From Flavobacteriales bacterium (lineage in GTDB: Bacteria > Bacteroidota > Bacteroidia > Flavobacteriales_D > Crocinitomicaceae), in contig CANITF010000016.1 of the NCBI GenBank assembly GCA_947470515.1, positions 1 to 59,077 on the forward strand: a DNA stretch of 59,077 nt, in the 5' to 3' direction. The position numbers and the translations under genes were made by a program. Below the pieces are notes generated by a model. That model saw only the letters and a program-made list of their open reading frames with translations. It ran no database searches and was not told where the DNA came from. This document shows, in pieces, positions 36,586-45,591 of the stretch (the first letter of the stretch is position 1; every line of letters starts with the position of its first letter).

Positions 36586-37140
36586 TTACCTTTTAAACAT
36601 GATTCTTCTGTAAATGATTGTAATCAACAAGCTGTAAATCGTTGCTAAAATCAACAAAGCCAGTGTTGCCAATGTAGCTGTAAACCCGGCTGATGCGCCC
36701 TGACGGTTGCTGTGCTTCAGTTTAATTTCGATTTGTTCTTTTGTCATTACTTCTGCATCACCTTGTTCCGATTTGAATTTTTTCAACGCAACAGGATCAT
36801 TTACCATTTTTTCAATCGTAATTTCATTTTCCGCGATTTGATGCGCATAATAATCAGGATTGATTTTGGTGTAATAGAAATAAATGAAAATACTTACCAT
36901 TAAAACATACGGTAAGCCAGCACTCATTCCGTTTTTTAAATCAACCATGGTATTAGTTTCTTCGGTCTCTCTTATTTTTTGAAGGTATAAACCAATGGCA
37001 ATTGCAAGCAATAAACCAAGTATGTTTAGCATTACAAGAGGAACAATTGAATCATGAGAAATATCTAAATAGAAAAATGAAAGCTTAATTAAGATCCAGA
37101 TTGCTGCTGAAATTATTCCCGTTTTTACTGTGATTCTCAT
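36586..37140 (-). CDS. DUF4199 family membrane protein
   Basis: A 184-residue inner-membrane protein with four hydrophobic segments (about 8-25, 31-50, 72-90, 148-178). A soluble acidic segment (about 95-140, PVALKKFKSEQGDAEVMTKEQ) lies between the third and fourth. This topology and the helical pattern match DUF4199 of Bacteroidota; the function is unknown. It lies downstream of rho on the same strand but has its own -7 box inside the rho terminator region. It ends 4 bases from the convergent mpl stop. Confidence 0.75.
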   Translation of the reverse strand: MRITVKTGIISAAIWILIKLSFFYLDISHDSIVPLVMLNILGLLLAIAIGLYLQKIRETEETNTMVDLKNGMSAGLPYVLMVSIFIYFYYTKINPDYYAHQIAENEITIEKMVNDPVALKKFKSEQGDAEVMTKEQIEIKLKHSNRQGASAGFTATLATLALLILATIYSLLITIIYRRIMFKR

Positions 37141-37150
37141 GGTATTTAAA

Positions 37151-37185
37151 TAAAAAGTCCCGAAAAGGAAAATCCAATTCGGGAC
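37151..37185 (-). terminator. Intrinsic terminator downstream of rho
   Basis: Perfect 8-bp stem GTCCCGAA (37157-37164) / TTCGGGAC (37178-37185). Read on the minus strand it is followed by TTTTTATTT. It overlaps the promoter of the next minus-strand gene. Confidence 0.8.
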
Positions 37186-37192
37186 AAAAGTA
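37185..37192 (-). promoter_or_regulatory. -7 box for the DUF4199 gene, abutting the rho terminator
   Basis: TACTTTTG on the minus strand matches TAnnTTTG. Its last base is the first base of the terminator stem, about 45 bases before the start codon. Confidence 0.4.
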
Positions 37193-37206
37193 TTGATAAT
37201 AAGTTA

Positions 37207-39099
37207 TTAGCTATTCATAGAAACAAGGAATTCCTCGTTAGAAATTGTATTTTCCATGTGATTTTTCATGAATTCCATTGCTTCAACAGGATTCATATCA
37301 GCCAAGAACTTACGGATCAACCAAACACGTTGTAAAACTTCCTTGCTAACAAGTAAATCTTCTCTTCTTGTTCCTGAAGCAGTAATATCAATAGCAGGAT
37401 AGATTCTACGGTTAGATATTTTACGATCTAATTGTAATTCCATGTTACCAGTTCCTTTGAATTCTTCAAAGATAACTTCGTCCATTTTAGAACCAGTTTC
37501 AGTTAATGCTGTTGCAATAATTGATAAAGAACCTCCATTTTCGATTTTTCTTGCCGAACCAAAGAAACGTTTCGGTTTGTGTAGCGCATTTGCATCTACA
37601 CCACCAGATAATACTTTACCAGAAGCTGGAGAAACGGTATTGTAAGCTCTCGCCAAACGCGTAATTGAATCCAAAAGAATACAAACATCGTGGCCACATT
37701 CAACCATTCTTTTTGCTTTCTCAAGCACCATGTTTGCAACTTTTACGTGTCTTTCTGCTGGTTCGTCAAAAGTGGAAGCCACAACTTCAGCTTTTACGCT
37801 TCGAGCCATGTCAGTAACCTCCTCAGGACGTTCATCAATAAGTAATACAATTAAATATGTTTCAGGATGATTCGCTGCAATAGCATTCGCAACGTCCTTT
37901 AAAAGCATTGTTTTACCTGTTTTTGGTTGGGCAACGATCATTCCACGTTGACCTTTTCCAATTGGAGCAAACAAGTCCATCACTCGCGTTGACAATGTTT
38001 CTTGTTTGTGTCCAGTTAACTTGAATTTCTCATCTGGAAATAAAGGAGTTAAATATTGGAAAGGAACACGATCACGAATATAAGATGGGTGACGGCCATT
38101 TATTGATTCAACTTTCACCAAAGGGAAGTATTTCTCACCTTCTCTCGGTGGGCGAATTGAACCTTTAACTGTATCTCCCGTTTTTAAACCAAACAGTTTG
38201 ATTTGACTTTGAGAAACATAAATATCATCTGGAGAGGGCAAATAATTGTAATCTGAAGAACGCAAGAAACCATATCCATCTTGAATAACTTCCAAAACTC
38301 CTTCGGCAGAAACAATTCCAACTAAATCATACGTGTCATCTTGTTTTTCCTCATTTGGTTTGTGTTCTGGAGGTCGGCGATTTTGTTGATTTGGATTATT
38401 TTGATTGGCATTGTTATTATTGGCCTGATTCGGATTCCTATTTGGGTTCTGGTTTGGGTTCTGGTTCTGGTTCTGGTTTGGATTCCTTGGTTGATTTCTT
38501 TCGAGAGGTGGTCTTGGATTTGGTCTTGTATTTGGCGTCGTAGAAGTTGGTGTTTCACTAACTGGAACTTCATTTGTTACCTGAGCATTAGATTCTACTG
38601 ATTCATCAGTAACCTCAGCTTTAACAAGATTATTTTTTTCTTCCAATAAATTTCTTCCTGGACGAACTGGTTTATTTACAGGTGTTTTTTCAACTTTCGT
38701 TGGCTCTTCTTTAATTACATCAGCTGGTTGGTCAAAAGGAAGTTCATTCACTTTAACTGCTATTTCAGAAACTACTGGTATTTCGACCACAGTTTTTGCT
38801 GCAATTGGAGCTTCTTCCGTTTTTTCTTCATCTTTAATAGCTGAAGGAACTACCTCATTGGTCTTAAAAAGGCTCGGTTTTTTAGAAATTGGTTCAGCAA
38901 GTTCAACTCTCGTTCTTTTTCTTTTAGGACGATCTTCAGCAGTTTCAGTTGTTGAAATTACTTCAGCTGTGACATTTTTGCTTTCAATAAGTGTTATTAA
39001 TTCTGCTTTCTTGAAAGTTTCAGCTTTTTCAATACCAAGATTTTTGGCCATTTCTTTAAGGTCAGAAAGTTTTTGACTTTCTAAATTTTTGTTATCCAT
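37207..39099 (-). CDS. rho: Transcription termination factor Rho with long low-complexity N-terminal insert
   Basis: Hexameric RNA helicase that ends transcription; 630 residues against about 420 in E. coli. Residues 5-40 form the SAP-like N-terminal helices ([17 protein letters not shown]). About 50-250 is an insert rich in Glu/Val/Pro and then in Asn/Pro/Gln/Arg ([12 protein letters not shown]). The RNA-binding cold-shock-like domain follows (about 255-330, [20 protein letters not shown]). The ATPase part has the P-loop AQPKTGKT (near 388), [13 protein letters not shown], and the R-loop [17 protein letters not shown]. Such inserts occur in Bacteroidota Rho and have been linked to phase behaviour. 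Its own terminator follows. Confidence 0.95.
   Translation of the reverse strand: MDNKNLESQKLSDLKEMAKNLGIEKAETFKKAELITLIESKNVTAEVISTTETAEDRPKRKRTRVELAEPISKKPSLFKTNEVVPSAIKDEEKTEEAPIAAKTVVEIPVVSEIAVKVNELPFDQPADVIKEEPTKVEKTPVNKPVRPGRNLLEEKNNLVKAEVTDESVESNAQVTNEVPVSETPTSTTPNTRPNPRPPLERNQPRNPNQNQNQNPNQNPNRNPNQANNNNANQNNPNQQNRRPPEHKPNEEKQDDTYDLVGIVSAEGVLEVIQDGYGFLRSSDYNYLPSPDDIYVSQSQIKLFGLKTGDTVKGSIRPPREGEKYFPLVKVESINGRHPSYIRDRVPFQYLTPLFPDEKFKLTGHKQETLSTRVMDLFAPIGKGQRGMIVAQPKTGKTMLLKDVANAIAANHPETYLIVLLIDERPEEVTDMARSVKAEVVASTFDEPAERHVKVANMVLEKAKRMVECGHDVCILLDSITRLARAYNTVSPASGKVLSGGVDANALHKPKRFFGSARKIENGGSLSIIATALTETGSKMDEVIFEEFKGTGNMELQLDRKISNRRIYPAIDITASGTRREDLLVSKEVLQRVWLIRKFLADMNPVEAMEFMKNHMENTISNEEFLVSMNS
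38381..38500. repeat. Low-complexity coding repeat in rho
   Basis: Degenerate GGTTCTGGTTTG-type units encode the Asn/Pro/Gln tract. They also create long open frames on the opposite strand that are not genes. Confidence 0.7.
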
Positions 39100-39320
39100 A
39101 AAATGCGTAAAAGGTGCAATGTATTAATTTGGGTATTTCAATTGTTGTTTTGGATTGTCGTAGAAGTAGGAAATACTTCCGTTATAGGATACAATAATAC
39201 ACATAATCATTAATATGACAAAAAAATGAAGGAATTTTTCAAAATATTTTAAAAATGGTTGAATAAATAACCTGTTCATGCTTATTGAAACTTCAAAAGA
39301 AAAATTCCTATCTTCACGGC

Positions 39321-40715
39321 ATGAAGTTATTTAAGTCAATGTTCACGGTATTTTGGTATGTAGTTGCGTTCATGCATATCGGATTGGTATTTTTTATTGA
39401 AAATAAATTACCTGGTTTTGATCCTATAGGATTTAAAATCGTTCGGTATCTTTTAATAGCTTACCTTTTTGTTATTTCTTTCAAGCGGAAAAAACTCTCT
39501 TTATGGATTTTTTCTTCCATGATACTGGGAATAGAAGTAGGAATGGATTTCCCAGTATTTGCTTTGGAAATGGAACGTTTTGGCAAGATTTTTCTTCGGT
39601 TAATAAAAACATTGGTGGCTCCTTTAATTTTCGCGACTTTGGTTGTTGGAATTGCAGGACATAGTAATTTAAAGCAAGTCGGTAGAATAGGATTAAAAAG
39701 TATTCTTTACTTTGAAATCGTTACAACTTTCGCATTGTTTATTGGATTAGTGTCAATTAATATTTCTCAAGCAGGTGTCGGTGTAAAGGTTGAAGCAAGA
39801 GCTCAAGATATGGAGAAATCCGCTGAATTGATGAAGCAAACAGAAGCTCCAAAAGACCATTTAGTTGAAATATTCCCTGAGAATATAGCAAAATCAATCG
39901 CTGAAAATCAAGTGCTCCAAGTTGTTATTTTTTCAATTCTATTTGCAATTGGTTTAAGTATGGTAAAGAATCAGAAACACAAAGATTCTATGCTTGGTTT
40001 CAGTGAAAGTTTAGCCGAAGTCATGTTTAAATTCACAGATTTAGTCATGTATGTTGCACCAATCGCTGTGTTTGGTGCCTTAGCTAGTACGATTGCAAAA
40101 TCTGGTGTTGGTATTTTATATAACCTGATGCAACTTGTTGGGACTCTTTATATCGCATTGGTTGTATTTATCCTTTTAATTCTTCTTCCAATCGCTTTAC
40201 TGGCAAAAATTCCAATTAAAAAATTCCTGAAGGCTGTATCTGAACCTGTTTCATTGGCCTTTGCAACAGCTAGTAGTGAAGCTGCTTTGCCGAAAGCAAT
40301 GGAAAATATGGAGAAATTTGGCGTTCCTCAGAAAATTGTTGCTTTTGTGATTCCTACTGGTTATAGTTTCAATTTGGATGGTACAACGCTTTATTTGTCT
40401 TTGGCAACTGTCTTTTTAGCGCAAATGGCTGGAATAGATTTAACTATAGGAGAACAAATAAGTATCTGTCTAGTCTTGATGTTAACAAGCAAAGGTGTAG
40501 CAGGAGTTAGGGGAGCATCTTTCGTAATTCTTGCAGGAACCGTAATGACAATTGGTGTTTCAGCAGAACAAGCAAGTGTCATTCTCGCTGTTGATGCCTT
40601 AATGGACATGGGGCGAACTTCTGTAAATGTTTTGGGAAATTGTTTAGCATCTGCAGTTATTGCCAGAAGTGAAAATGAGCTTTTCGTGAAAGAACCAGAA
40701 CTTTACGTTGATTAA
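39321..40715 (+). CDS. Dicarboxylate/amino acid:cation symporter (DAACS family)
   Basis: Sodium- or proton-coupled uptake of dicarboxylates or acidic amino acids across the inner membrane; about 464 residues from the ATG at 39321. An in-frame TTG at 39285 would add 12 residues but the ATG is preferred. Family motifs: serine-rich hairpin ASSEAALPKAME, helix 7 NLDGTTLY (the sodium/substrate motif NMDGT in relatives), MLTSKGVAGVRGASF in hairpin 2, and AVDALMDMGRTSVNVLGN in helix 8 with its Asp and Arg. The N-terminus carries two extra hydrophobic helices. Its stop overlaps the convergent uvrA stop by 4 bases. Confidence 0.92.
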   Translation: MKLFKSMFTVFWYVVAFMHIGLVFFIENKLPGFDPIGFKIVRYLLIAYLFVISFKRKKLSLWIFSSMILGIEVGMDFPVFALEMERFGKIFLRLIKTLVAPLIFATLVVGIAGHSNLKQVGRIGLKSILYFEIVTTFALFIGLVSINISQAGVGVKVEARAQDMEKSAELMKQTEAPKDHLVEIFPENIAKSIAENQVLQVVIFSILFAIGLSMVKNQKHKDSMLGFSESLAEVMFKFTDLVMYVAPIAVFGALASTIAKSGVGILYNLMQLVGTLYIALVVFILLILLPIALLAKIPIKKFLKAVSEPVSLAFATASSEAALPKAMENMEKFGVPQKIVAFVIPTGYSFNLDGTTLYLSLATVFLAQMAGIDLTIGEQISICLVLMLTSKGVAGVRGASFVILAGTVMTIGVSAEQASVILAVDALMDMGRTSVNVLGNCLASAVIARSENELFVKEPELYVD

Positions 40716-43492
40716 AGTTTTGGTGCTAAAAACATTCCCGTTGAGTTGTCTTTTGATTTAACAAGGTCTTCTGGAGTTCCAGTGAAGAGTATATTTCCAC
40801 CATTTTTGCCACCTTCAGGGCCAAGATCAATAATCCAATCTGCACATTTGATTACTTCTGTATTGTGTTCAATAACGATGATTGAATGTCCTGCATTGAT
40901 CAATGAATTGAATGCAATTATCAATTTATCGATGTCATGAAAATGCAGTCCCGTTGTAGGCTCATCAAAGATAAAGAGGGTAGAAGGTGTATTTTGACCT
41001 TTAGATAAAAAGGAAGCCAATTTAATTCTTTGCGCCTCACCGCCGCTCAATGTACTTGATGATTGCCCCACTTTTAAATAACCTAAGCCAACATTAATTA
41101 ACGGTTGAATTTTTTCAACGATTTTGGCCTCCAACTTATCTTTTCCTTCTTTGAAGAAATCTAGAGCACTCTGAATGTCCATTTCAAGCAAATCAGCAAC
41201 GTTTATTCCTCGGTATTCAATCTCTAATGTTTCTTGCTTGTAGCGTTTCCCTTGACAAGTATCACATAAAAGGTGAACATCAGCCATGAATTGCATTCCA
41301 ACAGTAATTTCACCTTCACCTTCACACATTTCACATCTCCCGCCTTCAACATTGAAAGAAAAGAAGCCTGGTTTATAACCTCGAGTTTTAGCTAATGGTT
41401 GTTTTGCAAATAATTCACGGATATCATCAAACGCTTTTACATACGTAATTGGATTACTTCTAGATGATTTACCAATAGGATTTTGATCCACAAATTCTAT
41501 TGCTTTAATAAGTTTGATGTCACCCGTTAAACTTCCAAAATCACCAATTTTATCTCCAAACACACCAAGTTCTTTCCGAATTGCGGGAAAAACGATTTCT
41601 TTTATTAAAGTCGATTTTCCTGAACCACTTACTCCCGTAATACAAACCAAACTGTTTAAAGGAATGTCAACAGAAATATTTTTTAAATTATATTGTCTCG
41701 CCCCAGTTACGCTAATTTTGTTCTTTGAGACCCTTCTTTTACTTGGAATAGGAATACTTTTCTTACCTGTAAGATAATCTGCTGTCAAACTGTTTTTAGC
41801 GTCAATTAATCCAGCGTGTTTCCCTTGAAAAACGACTTCTCCACCAAATATTCCTGCCATTGGACCGATATCTAAAATTTCATCTGCTGCCATCATCATT
41901 TCTTCTTCGTGCTCAACAACGATAACCGTATTTCCAAGATCTTTTAATTCGTGTAAAACTGAAATCAATCGTTTTGTGTCTTTGGGATGTAAACCAATGG
42001 ACGGCTCATCCAAAATATACATCGAACCAACTAGTGAACTCCCTAACGATGTTGCCAAATTAATGCGTTGCGATTCGCCTCCAGACAAGGAGTTTGATTG
42101 ACGGTTCAAGGTTAAATAACCCAATCCAACATTCAAAAGGAAACTCAATCGACTGATTATTTCAGGCAAAATACGTTTCGAAACTTGTCGGTCGTAATCG
42201 CTCAATTTTAGAGATGAAAAGAAAGAATGAGATTCTTCTAAAGGCATAAGAACAACATCTGTAATCGAATGTCCCGCAATTTTGACGTAATTCGCATCTT
42301 TTCGTAAACGCGTTCCTCGGCAATCCGAACATTCTGTTTTTCCTCGATAACGAGAAAGCATTACCCGGTATTGAATTTTATACGCTTGACTTTCAACAAA
42401 CTTAAAAAAACCGTTGATTCCCGTGAAATATTGATTTCCAGACCATAATAAAGCAAATTCTTTCTCTGTTAATTCTGCAACAGGACGGTGAATTGGAAAA
42501 TCAAATTTCTTTGCATTATAGATTAATTCATTGAGATATTCTCCCATTGATTCACCTTTCCAAGGAGCAATAGCACCTTCATAAACGCTTAAACTTTTAT
42601 TGGGAATAATAAGAGTGGGATCTATTCCAATTACTTGTCCATAACCCTCACACATTTTACACGCTCCAAAAGGATTGTTAAACGTAAAGAAATGTTCATT
42701 TGGTTCTTGAAATTCCATTCCGTCTAATTCAAACCGATTTGAAAAAGGAAATTTCTCAAAATTGGATGCGATAACAATTGAGCAATCTCCATGTCCTTCA
42801 ACGAAAGCTAAATTAATGGAATCAGCATATCTCGCTTCATTTTCTTCCGTAAAGGAAACTGCAATTCTATCAATAACTAAAAAAGCGGTTTCAATATCTT
42901 TTGGAGTAGTTGAAATGCAATCATCCAAATCTACTACTTCGTCGTTCAGTAACAAACGCGTATATCCTTGCTGTTTTAATAAGTTTAGTTGCCGTTCAAT
43001 GCCATACTTTTTAAAATCATGAATTGGATTGACGATGTAAATTCGTTCTTCAGGTTTTAAAGTCTTTAAAAAATCAATCACATTTGCAACAGAATGTTTT
43101 ACGACTTCATTTCCTGAAATAGGAGAGAAGGTTTTTCCAATTCGTGCAAATGCAATCTTCAAGTAATCGTATATTTCAGTTGTTGTTCCGACTGTTGACC
43201 TTGGATTACTAGATATAACTTTTTGTTCAATTGCAATTGCAGGCGAGATTCCTTTAATGTAATCCGTTTCCGGCTTGTTCAACTTTCCTAAAAACTGTCG
43301 TGCATACGATGATAAACTCTCAATATATCTGCGCTGTCCTTCCGCGAATAACGTGTCAAATGCTAAAGATGATTTACCAGAACCTGATAATCCGGTAATT
43401 ACAGTCATTTTACCGTGTGGGATATTCACATCCATATTTTTCAGGTTGTGAACACGTGCACCTTTAACTTCGATATATTTTTGTTTTGACAT
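40712..43492 (-). CDS. uvrA: Excinuclease ABC subunit A
   Basis: Damage-recognition ATPase of nucleotide excision repair, 926 residues. First Walker A GLSGSGKSS is at 34-42 and the second, GVSGSGKST, near 623. Two ABC signatures are visible (NSLSGGESQRINLA and STLSGGEAQRIKLAS), with matching Walker B blocks (YILDEPSIGLHPKD and FIFDEPTTGLHFHD). Zinc-binding pairs CKMCEGYG/CSDCRGTR and CEMCEGEG/CDTCQGKR are intact. UvrB and UvrC are not in the window. It is monocistronic, with a -7 box 17 bases upstream. Confidence 0.97.
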   Translation of the reverse strand: MSKQKYIEVKGARVHNLKNMDVNIPHGKMTVITGLSGSGKSSLAFDTLFAEGQRRYIESLSSYARQFLGKLNKPETDYIKGISPAIAIEQKVISSNPRSTVGTTTEIYDYLKIAFARIGKTFSPISGNEVVKHSVANVIDFLKTLKPEERIYIVNPIHDFKKYGIERQLNLLKQQGYTRLLLNDEVVDLDDCISTTPKDIETAFLVIDRIAVSFTEENEARYADSINLAFVEGHGDCSIVIASNFEKFPFSNRFELDGMEFQEPNEHFFTFNNPFGACKMCEGYGQVIGIDPTLIIPNKSLSVYEGAIAPWKGESMGEYLNELIYNAKKFDFPIHRPVAELTEKEFALLWSGNQYFTGINGFFKFVESQAYKIQYRVMLSRYRGKTECSDCRGTRLRKDANYVKIAGHSITDVVLMPLEESHSFFSSLKLSDYDRQVSKRILPEIISRLSFLLNVGLGYLTLNRQSNSLSGGESQRINLATSLGSSLVGSMYILDEPSIGLHPKDTKRLISVLHELKDLGNTVIVVEHEEEMMMAADEILDIGPMAGIFGGEVVFQGKHAGLIDAKNSLTADYLTGKKSIPIPSKRRVSKNKISVTGARQYNLKNISVDIPLNSLVCITGVSGSGKSTLIKEIVFPAIRKELGVFGDKIGDFGSLTGDIKLIKAIEFVDQNPIGKSSRSNPITYVKAFDDIRELFAKQPLAKTRGYKPGFFSFNVEGGRCEMCEGEGEITVGMQFMADVHLLCDTCQGKRYKQETLEIEYRGINVADLLEMDIQSALDFFKEGKDKLEAKIVEKIQPLINVGLGYLKVGQSSSTLSGGEAQRIKLASFLSKGQNTPSTLFIFDEPTTGLHFHDIDKLIIAFNSLINAGHSIIVIEHNTEVIKCADWIIDLGPEGGKNGGNILFTGTPEDLVKSKDNSTGMFLAPKL

Positions 43493-43790
43493 ATTAAATA
43501 GAATATAACAAAGATAAAAACAGTTTTGTTGTAAAAAGTTATTGATTCAAGAGTTCGTGGTTTTTTAATTTAAAATAGTGAGAAAAATGCGCTGCTTAAT
43601 TAGTGAAATCGGACGTTCTACGTAATATTGCGAAGTTGCAATGTTGCACGTCATTTAAAAAATAAAAAGTTTTTTTTTGGATTATTCAATTTAGTTTGTA
43701 CTTTAGCTCATATAATTCTAAAATAAAGATCGCCTATAAAACACGTATACGCTTAATAAGTTCGAAGATTTAAACAATAAACTTGAAGTT
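43493..43790. other. Divergent intergenic region between uvrA and a sigma gene
   Basis: About 300 bases without a gene. It contains the uvrA -7 box (43509-43516), and at 43611-43628 the repeat GGACGTTCTACGTAATAT, which differs by one base from 5134-5151. A small inverted word pair GACGT...ACGTC (43612-43616 and about 43648-43652) frames an ATTGC-rich stretch. Confidence 0.5.
43509..43516 (-). promoter_or_regulatory. -7 box for uvrA
   Basis: TATCTTTG on the minus strand, an exact TAnnTTTG match about 17 bases upstream of the start codon. Confidence 0.5.
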
Positions 43791-44387
43791 ATGGCTATGA
43801 AGTGTATGGACGATCGTGAGTTAATCACAGCGTATCTCGATGGAAATGATAAGGCTTTTGAAGTTCTTTTGATGCGTCACAAAGATAAAATGTTCCGTTT
43901 TATTTATTTAAAATTGAGAGATAAGATGTTAGCAGAAGATGTTTTCCAGGAGACATTCGTTAAAATTATTAATACTCTCAAAATAGGTACGTATAATGAA
44001 GAAGGTAAATTCTTGCCTTGGGCAATGCGAATTGCACACAATCTTGTAATTGATCATTTTAGAAAGAGTAGTAAAGTGCGTTTGATTTCTGAATCTTCTT
44101 CTATGAAAGACGATTACAATATTTTTAGCACGCTCTCTCAAGAGGACAAAAATATTCAAGAAGTGATGTCTTATGAGGAACTTGAAAAGCAAATGGTTGG
44201 TTTAGTTGATCATTTACCAGCAACTCAGCGTGATATTCTAAAAATGAGAATCTATAACGATATGTCATTCAAAGATATCGCTGAAGCGGAAGATATTAGC
44301 ATCAATACTGCATTAGGAAGAATGAGATATGCGTTGATAAACATGCGTAAATTGATTGAAAAACATCAACTAGTGACTGATATTTAA
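43791..44387 (+). CDS. ECF RNA polymerase sigma factor (sigma-70 family)
   Basis: A second ECF sigma factor, 198 residues. Region 2 spans about 20-95 (LAEDVFQETFVKIINTLK and FLPWAMRIAHNLVIDHFRK). Region 4 spans about 138-190 (LPATQRDILKMRIYNDMSFKD, then IAEAEDISINTALGRMRYAL). An alternative start lies at the ATG 6 bases downstream. It differs clearly in sequence from the sigma factor at 6594-7163. The genes after it encode small lipoproteins and a membrane protein and lie close enough to be co-transcribed; none resembles a classical anti-sigma factor. Confidence 0.92.
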   Translation: MAMKCMDDRELITAYLDGNDKAFEVLLMRHKDKMFRFIYLKLRDKMLAEDVFQETFVKIINTLKIGTYNEEGKFLPWAMRIAHNLVIDHFRKSSKVRLISESSSMKDDYNIFSTLSQEDKNIQEVMSYEELEKQMVGLVDHLPATQRDILKMRIYNDMSFKDIAEAEDISINTALGRMRYALINMRKLIEKHQLVTDI

Positions 44388-44392
44388 AGAAT

Positions 44393-44683
44393 ATGAGAAA
44401 ATATGTTTTTCTTTTTTCGCTTTTGACCTTAGGCTCGTGTGCTAAAAGCAATTCATGTGCGAATTCTGAACATGCTGAATTGAAAAATCTTGCAGGTTTG
44501 GATGGTTGTGGATGGGTACTTGAATTGGATAACGGTTCAAAATTGGAGCCTCAAAATCTCAGTGATTTCGAAATTGCATTGGTTGATGGTAAAGATGTTC
44601 ATGTTCGTTATACAGAAATTGAAGGAGGAAGCATTTGCATGGTAGGGCAAATGGTTACTATTGATTGTCTTTCAGAGGATTAA
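44393..44683 (+). CDS. Small hypothetical lipoprotein
   Basis: A 96-residue lipoprotein with a signal peptide ending in LTLGSC (Cys at residue 16). The mature part has Cys pairs and a compact beta-like pattern (GCGWVLELDNGSKLEPQNL, and VHVRYTEIEGGSICM). Several Bacteroidota envelope proteins share this look, but no function is known. It begins 5 bases after the sigma gene stop, so the two are probably one transcript. Confidence 0.7.
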   Translation: MRKYVFLFSLLTLGSCAKSNSCANSEHAELKNLAGLDGCGWVLELDNGSKLEPQNLSDFEIALVDGKDVHVRYTEIEGGSICMVGQMVTIDCLSED

Positions 44684-44690
44684 TCGAAAT

Positions 44691-45194
44691 ATGCAACAGA
44701 ATAAATCATTCCTTTCGAATTATACTTTTTGGTATGTTCTTATCGGCGTTTTGTTGATTTTAACACTGTTCTTGCCCTTTAGAATAAATGTTGTAAATGC
44801 GGGATATTCAACCAATTTTATTGGTGGAGCATCATATAATAATTATTCAAAAGAAATATTAAATGGATTTGGATTGAAATTTTTTCCATTCATCCCAATT
44901 GGAATTTATCTTTTAACAACTTTATTTATATCATTTTCAAAAGGTAAGGTGACTAAAGTTTTCGCACTTGTTTTTTCTTTTTTTCTCATCCTTTCCTTAT
45001 TGCTTTTATTAGTAGCCACAACCTTCACCTTGAATTTCGGCGGAGCGAAAACGATTGTAAAAACTGGGATTGGATATTATGTTTTGACATCTTTATGTCT
45101 TGTTTTTATTGTAATTGTTTGTTTGAATGTCGCTAAAACGTGGAATAACCATTTGAGTCAGATAAAACTAAATGATGATTTGTTGGATAGTTAA
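44691..45194 (+). CDS. Hypothetical four-helix membrane protein
   Basis: About 167 residues from the ATG at 44691, which lies 7 bases after the lipoprotein stop. An upstream TTG at 44661 would overlap that gene and is less likely. Four hydrophobic helices are visible (FWYVLIGVLLILTLFLPF, FFPFIPIGIYLLTTLFISF, VFALVFSFFLILSLLLLL, GYYVLTSLCLVFIVIV). The loop after the first helix is extracytoplasmic and Asn/Tyr-rich. No family was recognised. Confidence 0.65.
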   Translation: MQQNKSFLSNYTFWYVLIGVLLILTLFLPFRINVVNAGYSTNFIGGASYNNYSKEILNGFGLKFFPFIPIGIYLLTTLFISFSKGKVTKVFALVFSFFLILSLLLLLVATTFTLNFGGAKTIVKTGIGYYVLTSLCLVFIVIVCLNVAKTWNNHLSQIKLNDDLLDS

Positions 45195-45204
45195 AGTTTA
45201 AAAA

Positions 45205-45570
45205 ATGAAAAAATTTATTTTCGCATTAATTATTGGTTTGACATTTTTGTCTTGTGATAAATACAAGGCAAAAAGGTTATCTGGGATTTATACTTGCACT
45301 GTTAATTATCATTATAGTGATATGACAGGATTAACAATTGACACTTTGTATACTGAAGATATAGAAGTGAAACAAGATTACGATTCAATTGTGATTTTTA
45401 ACAACAAAGTTCATGTTGATGAATTGAGAAATGGTGCAACTTTTCAAGAGAATATAGGGGCATCCTCCCATTATAAAATTAAAATAGATAAAGACGAACT
45501 TTATTATTTTTCAACTAATGGCGGATTAGGTGGGTCAAGCAGCATTGAATACATTGGTAAAAAGAAATAG
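45205..45570 (+). CDS. Small hypothetical lipoprotein
   Basis: A 121-residue lipoprotein with a signal peptide ending in LTFLSC (Cys17). The mature part starts with a lipocalin-like opening (AKRLSGIYTCTVNYHYSD) and alternates short strands to the end (SSSIEYIGKKK). The function is unknown. It begins 10 bases after the membrane protein, so it is probably the last gene of the sigma-led group. It ends near a weak AT-rich hairpin. Confidence 0.65.
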   Translation: MKKFIFALIIGLTFLSCDKYKAKRLSGIYTCTVNYHYSDMTGLTIDTLYTEDIEVKQDYDSIVIFNNKVHVDELRNGATFQENIGASSHYKIKIDKDELYYFSTNGGLGGSSSIEYIGKKK

Positions 45571-45586
45571 CAGTATTCTTTTTTCA
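45560..45586. terminator. Weak AT-rich bidirectional hairpin
   Basis: AAAAAGAA pairs with TTCTTTTT around a 9-base loop, between convergent genes ending at 45570 and 45592. The stem is weak, so the call is tentative. Confidence 0.35.
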
Positions 45587-45591
45587 AAACG

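Noticed and set aside
38341-38601. Open frames of 60-86 codons on the plus strand opposite rho
   Set aside because: They are the complement of the repetitive Asn/Pro/Gln-coding tract and give Trp/Leu/Ile/Val-rich nonsense.
39285-39320. TTG start for the dicarboxylate symporter
   Set aside because: The added 12 residues are not part of the usual N-terminus and an ATG at 39321 is available.
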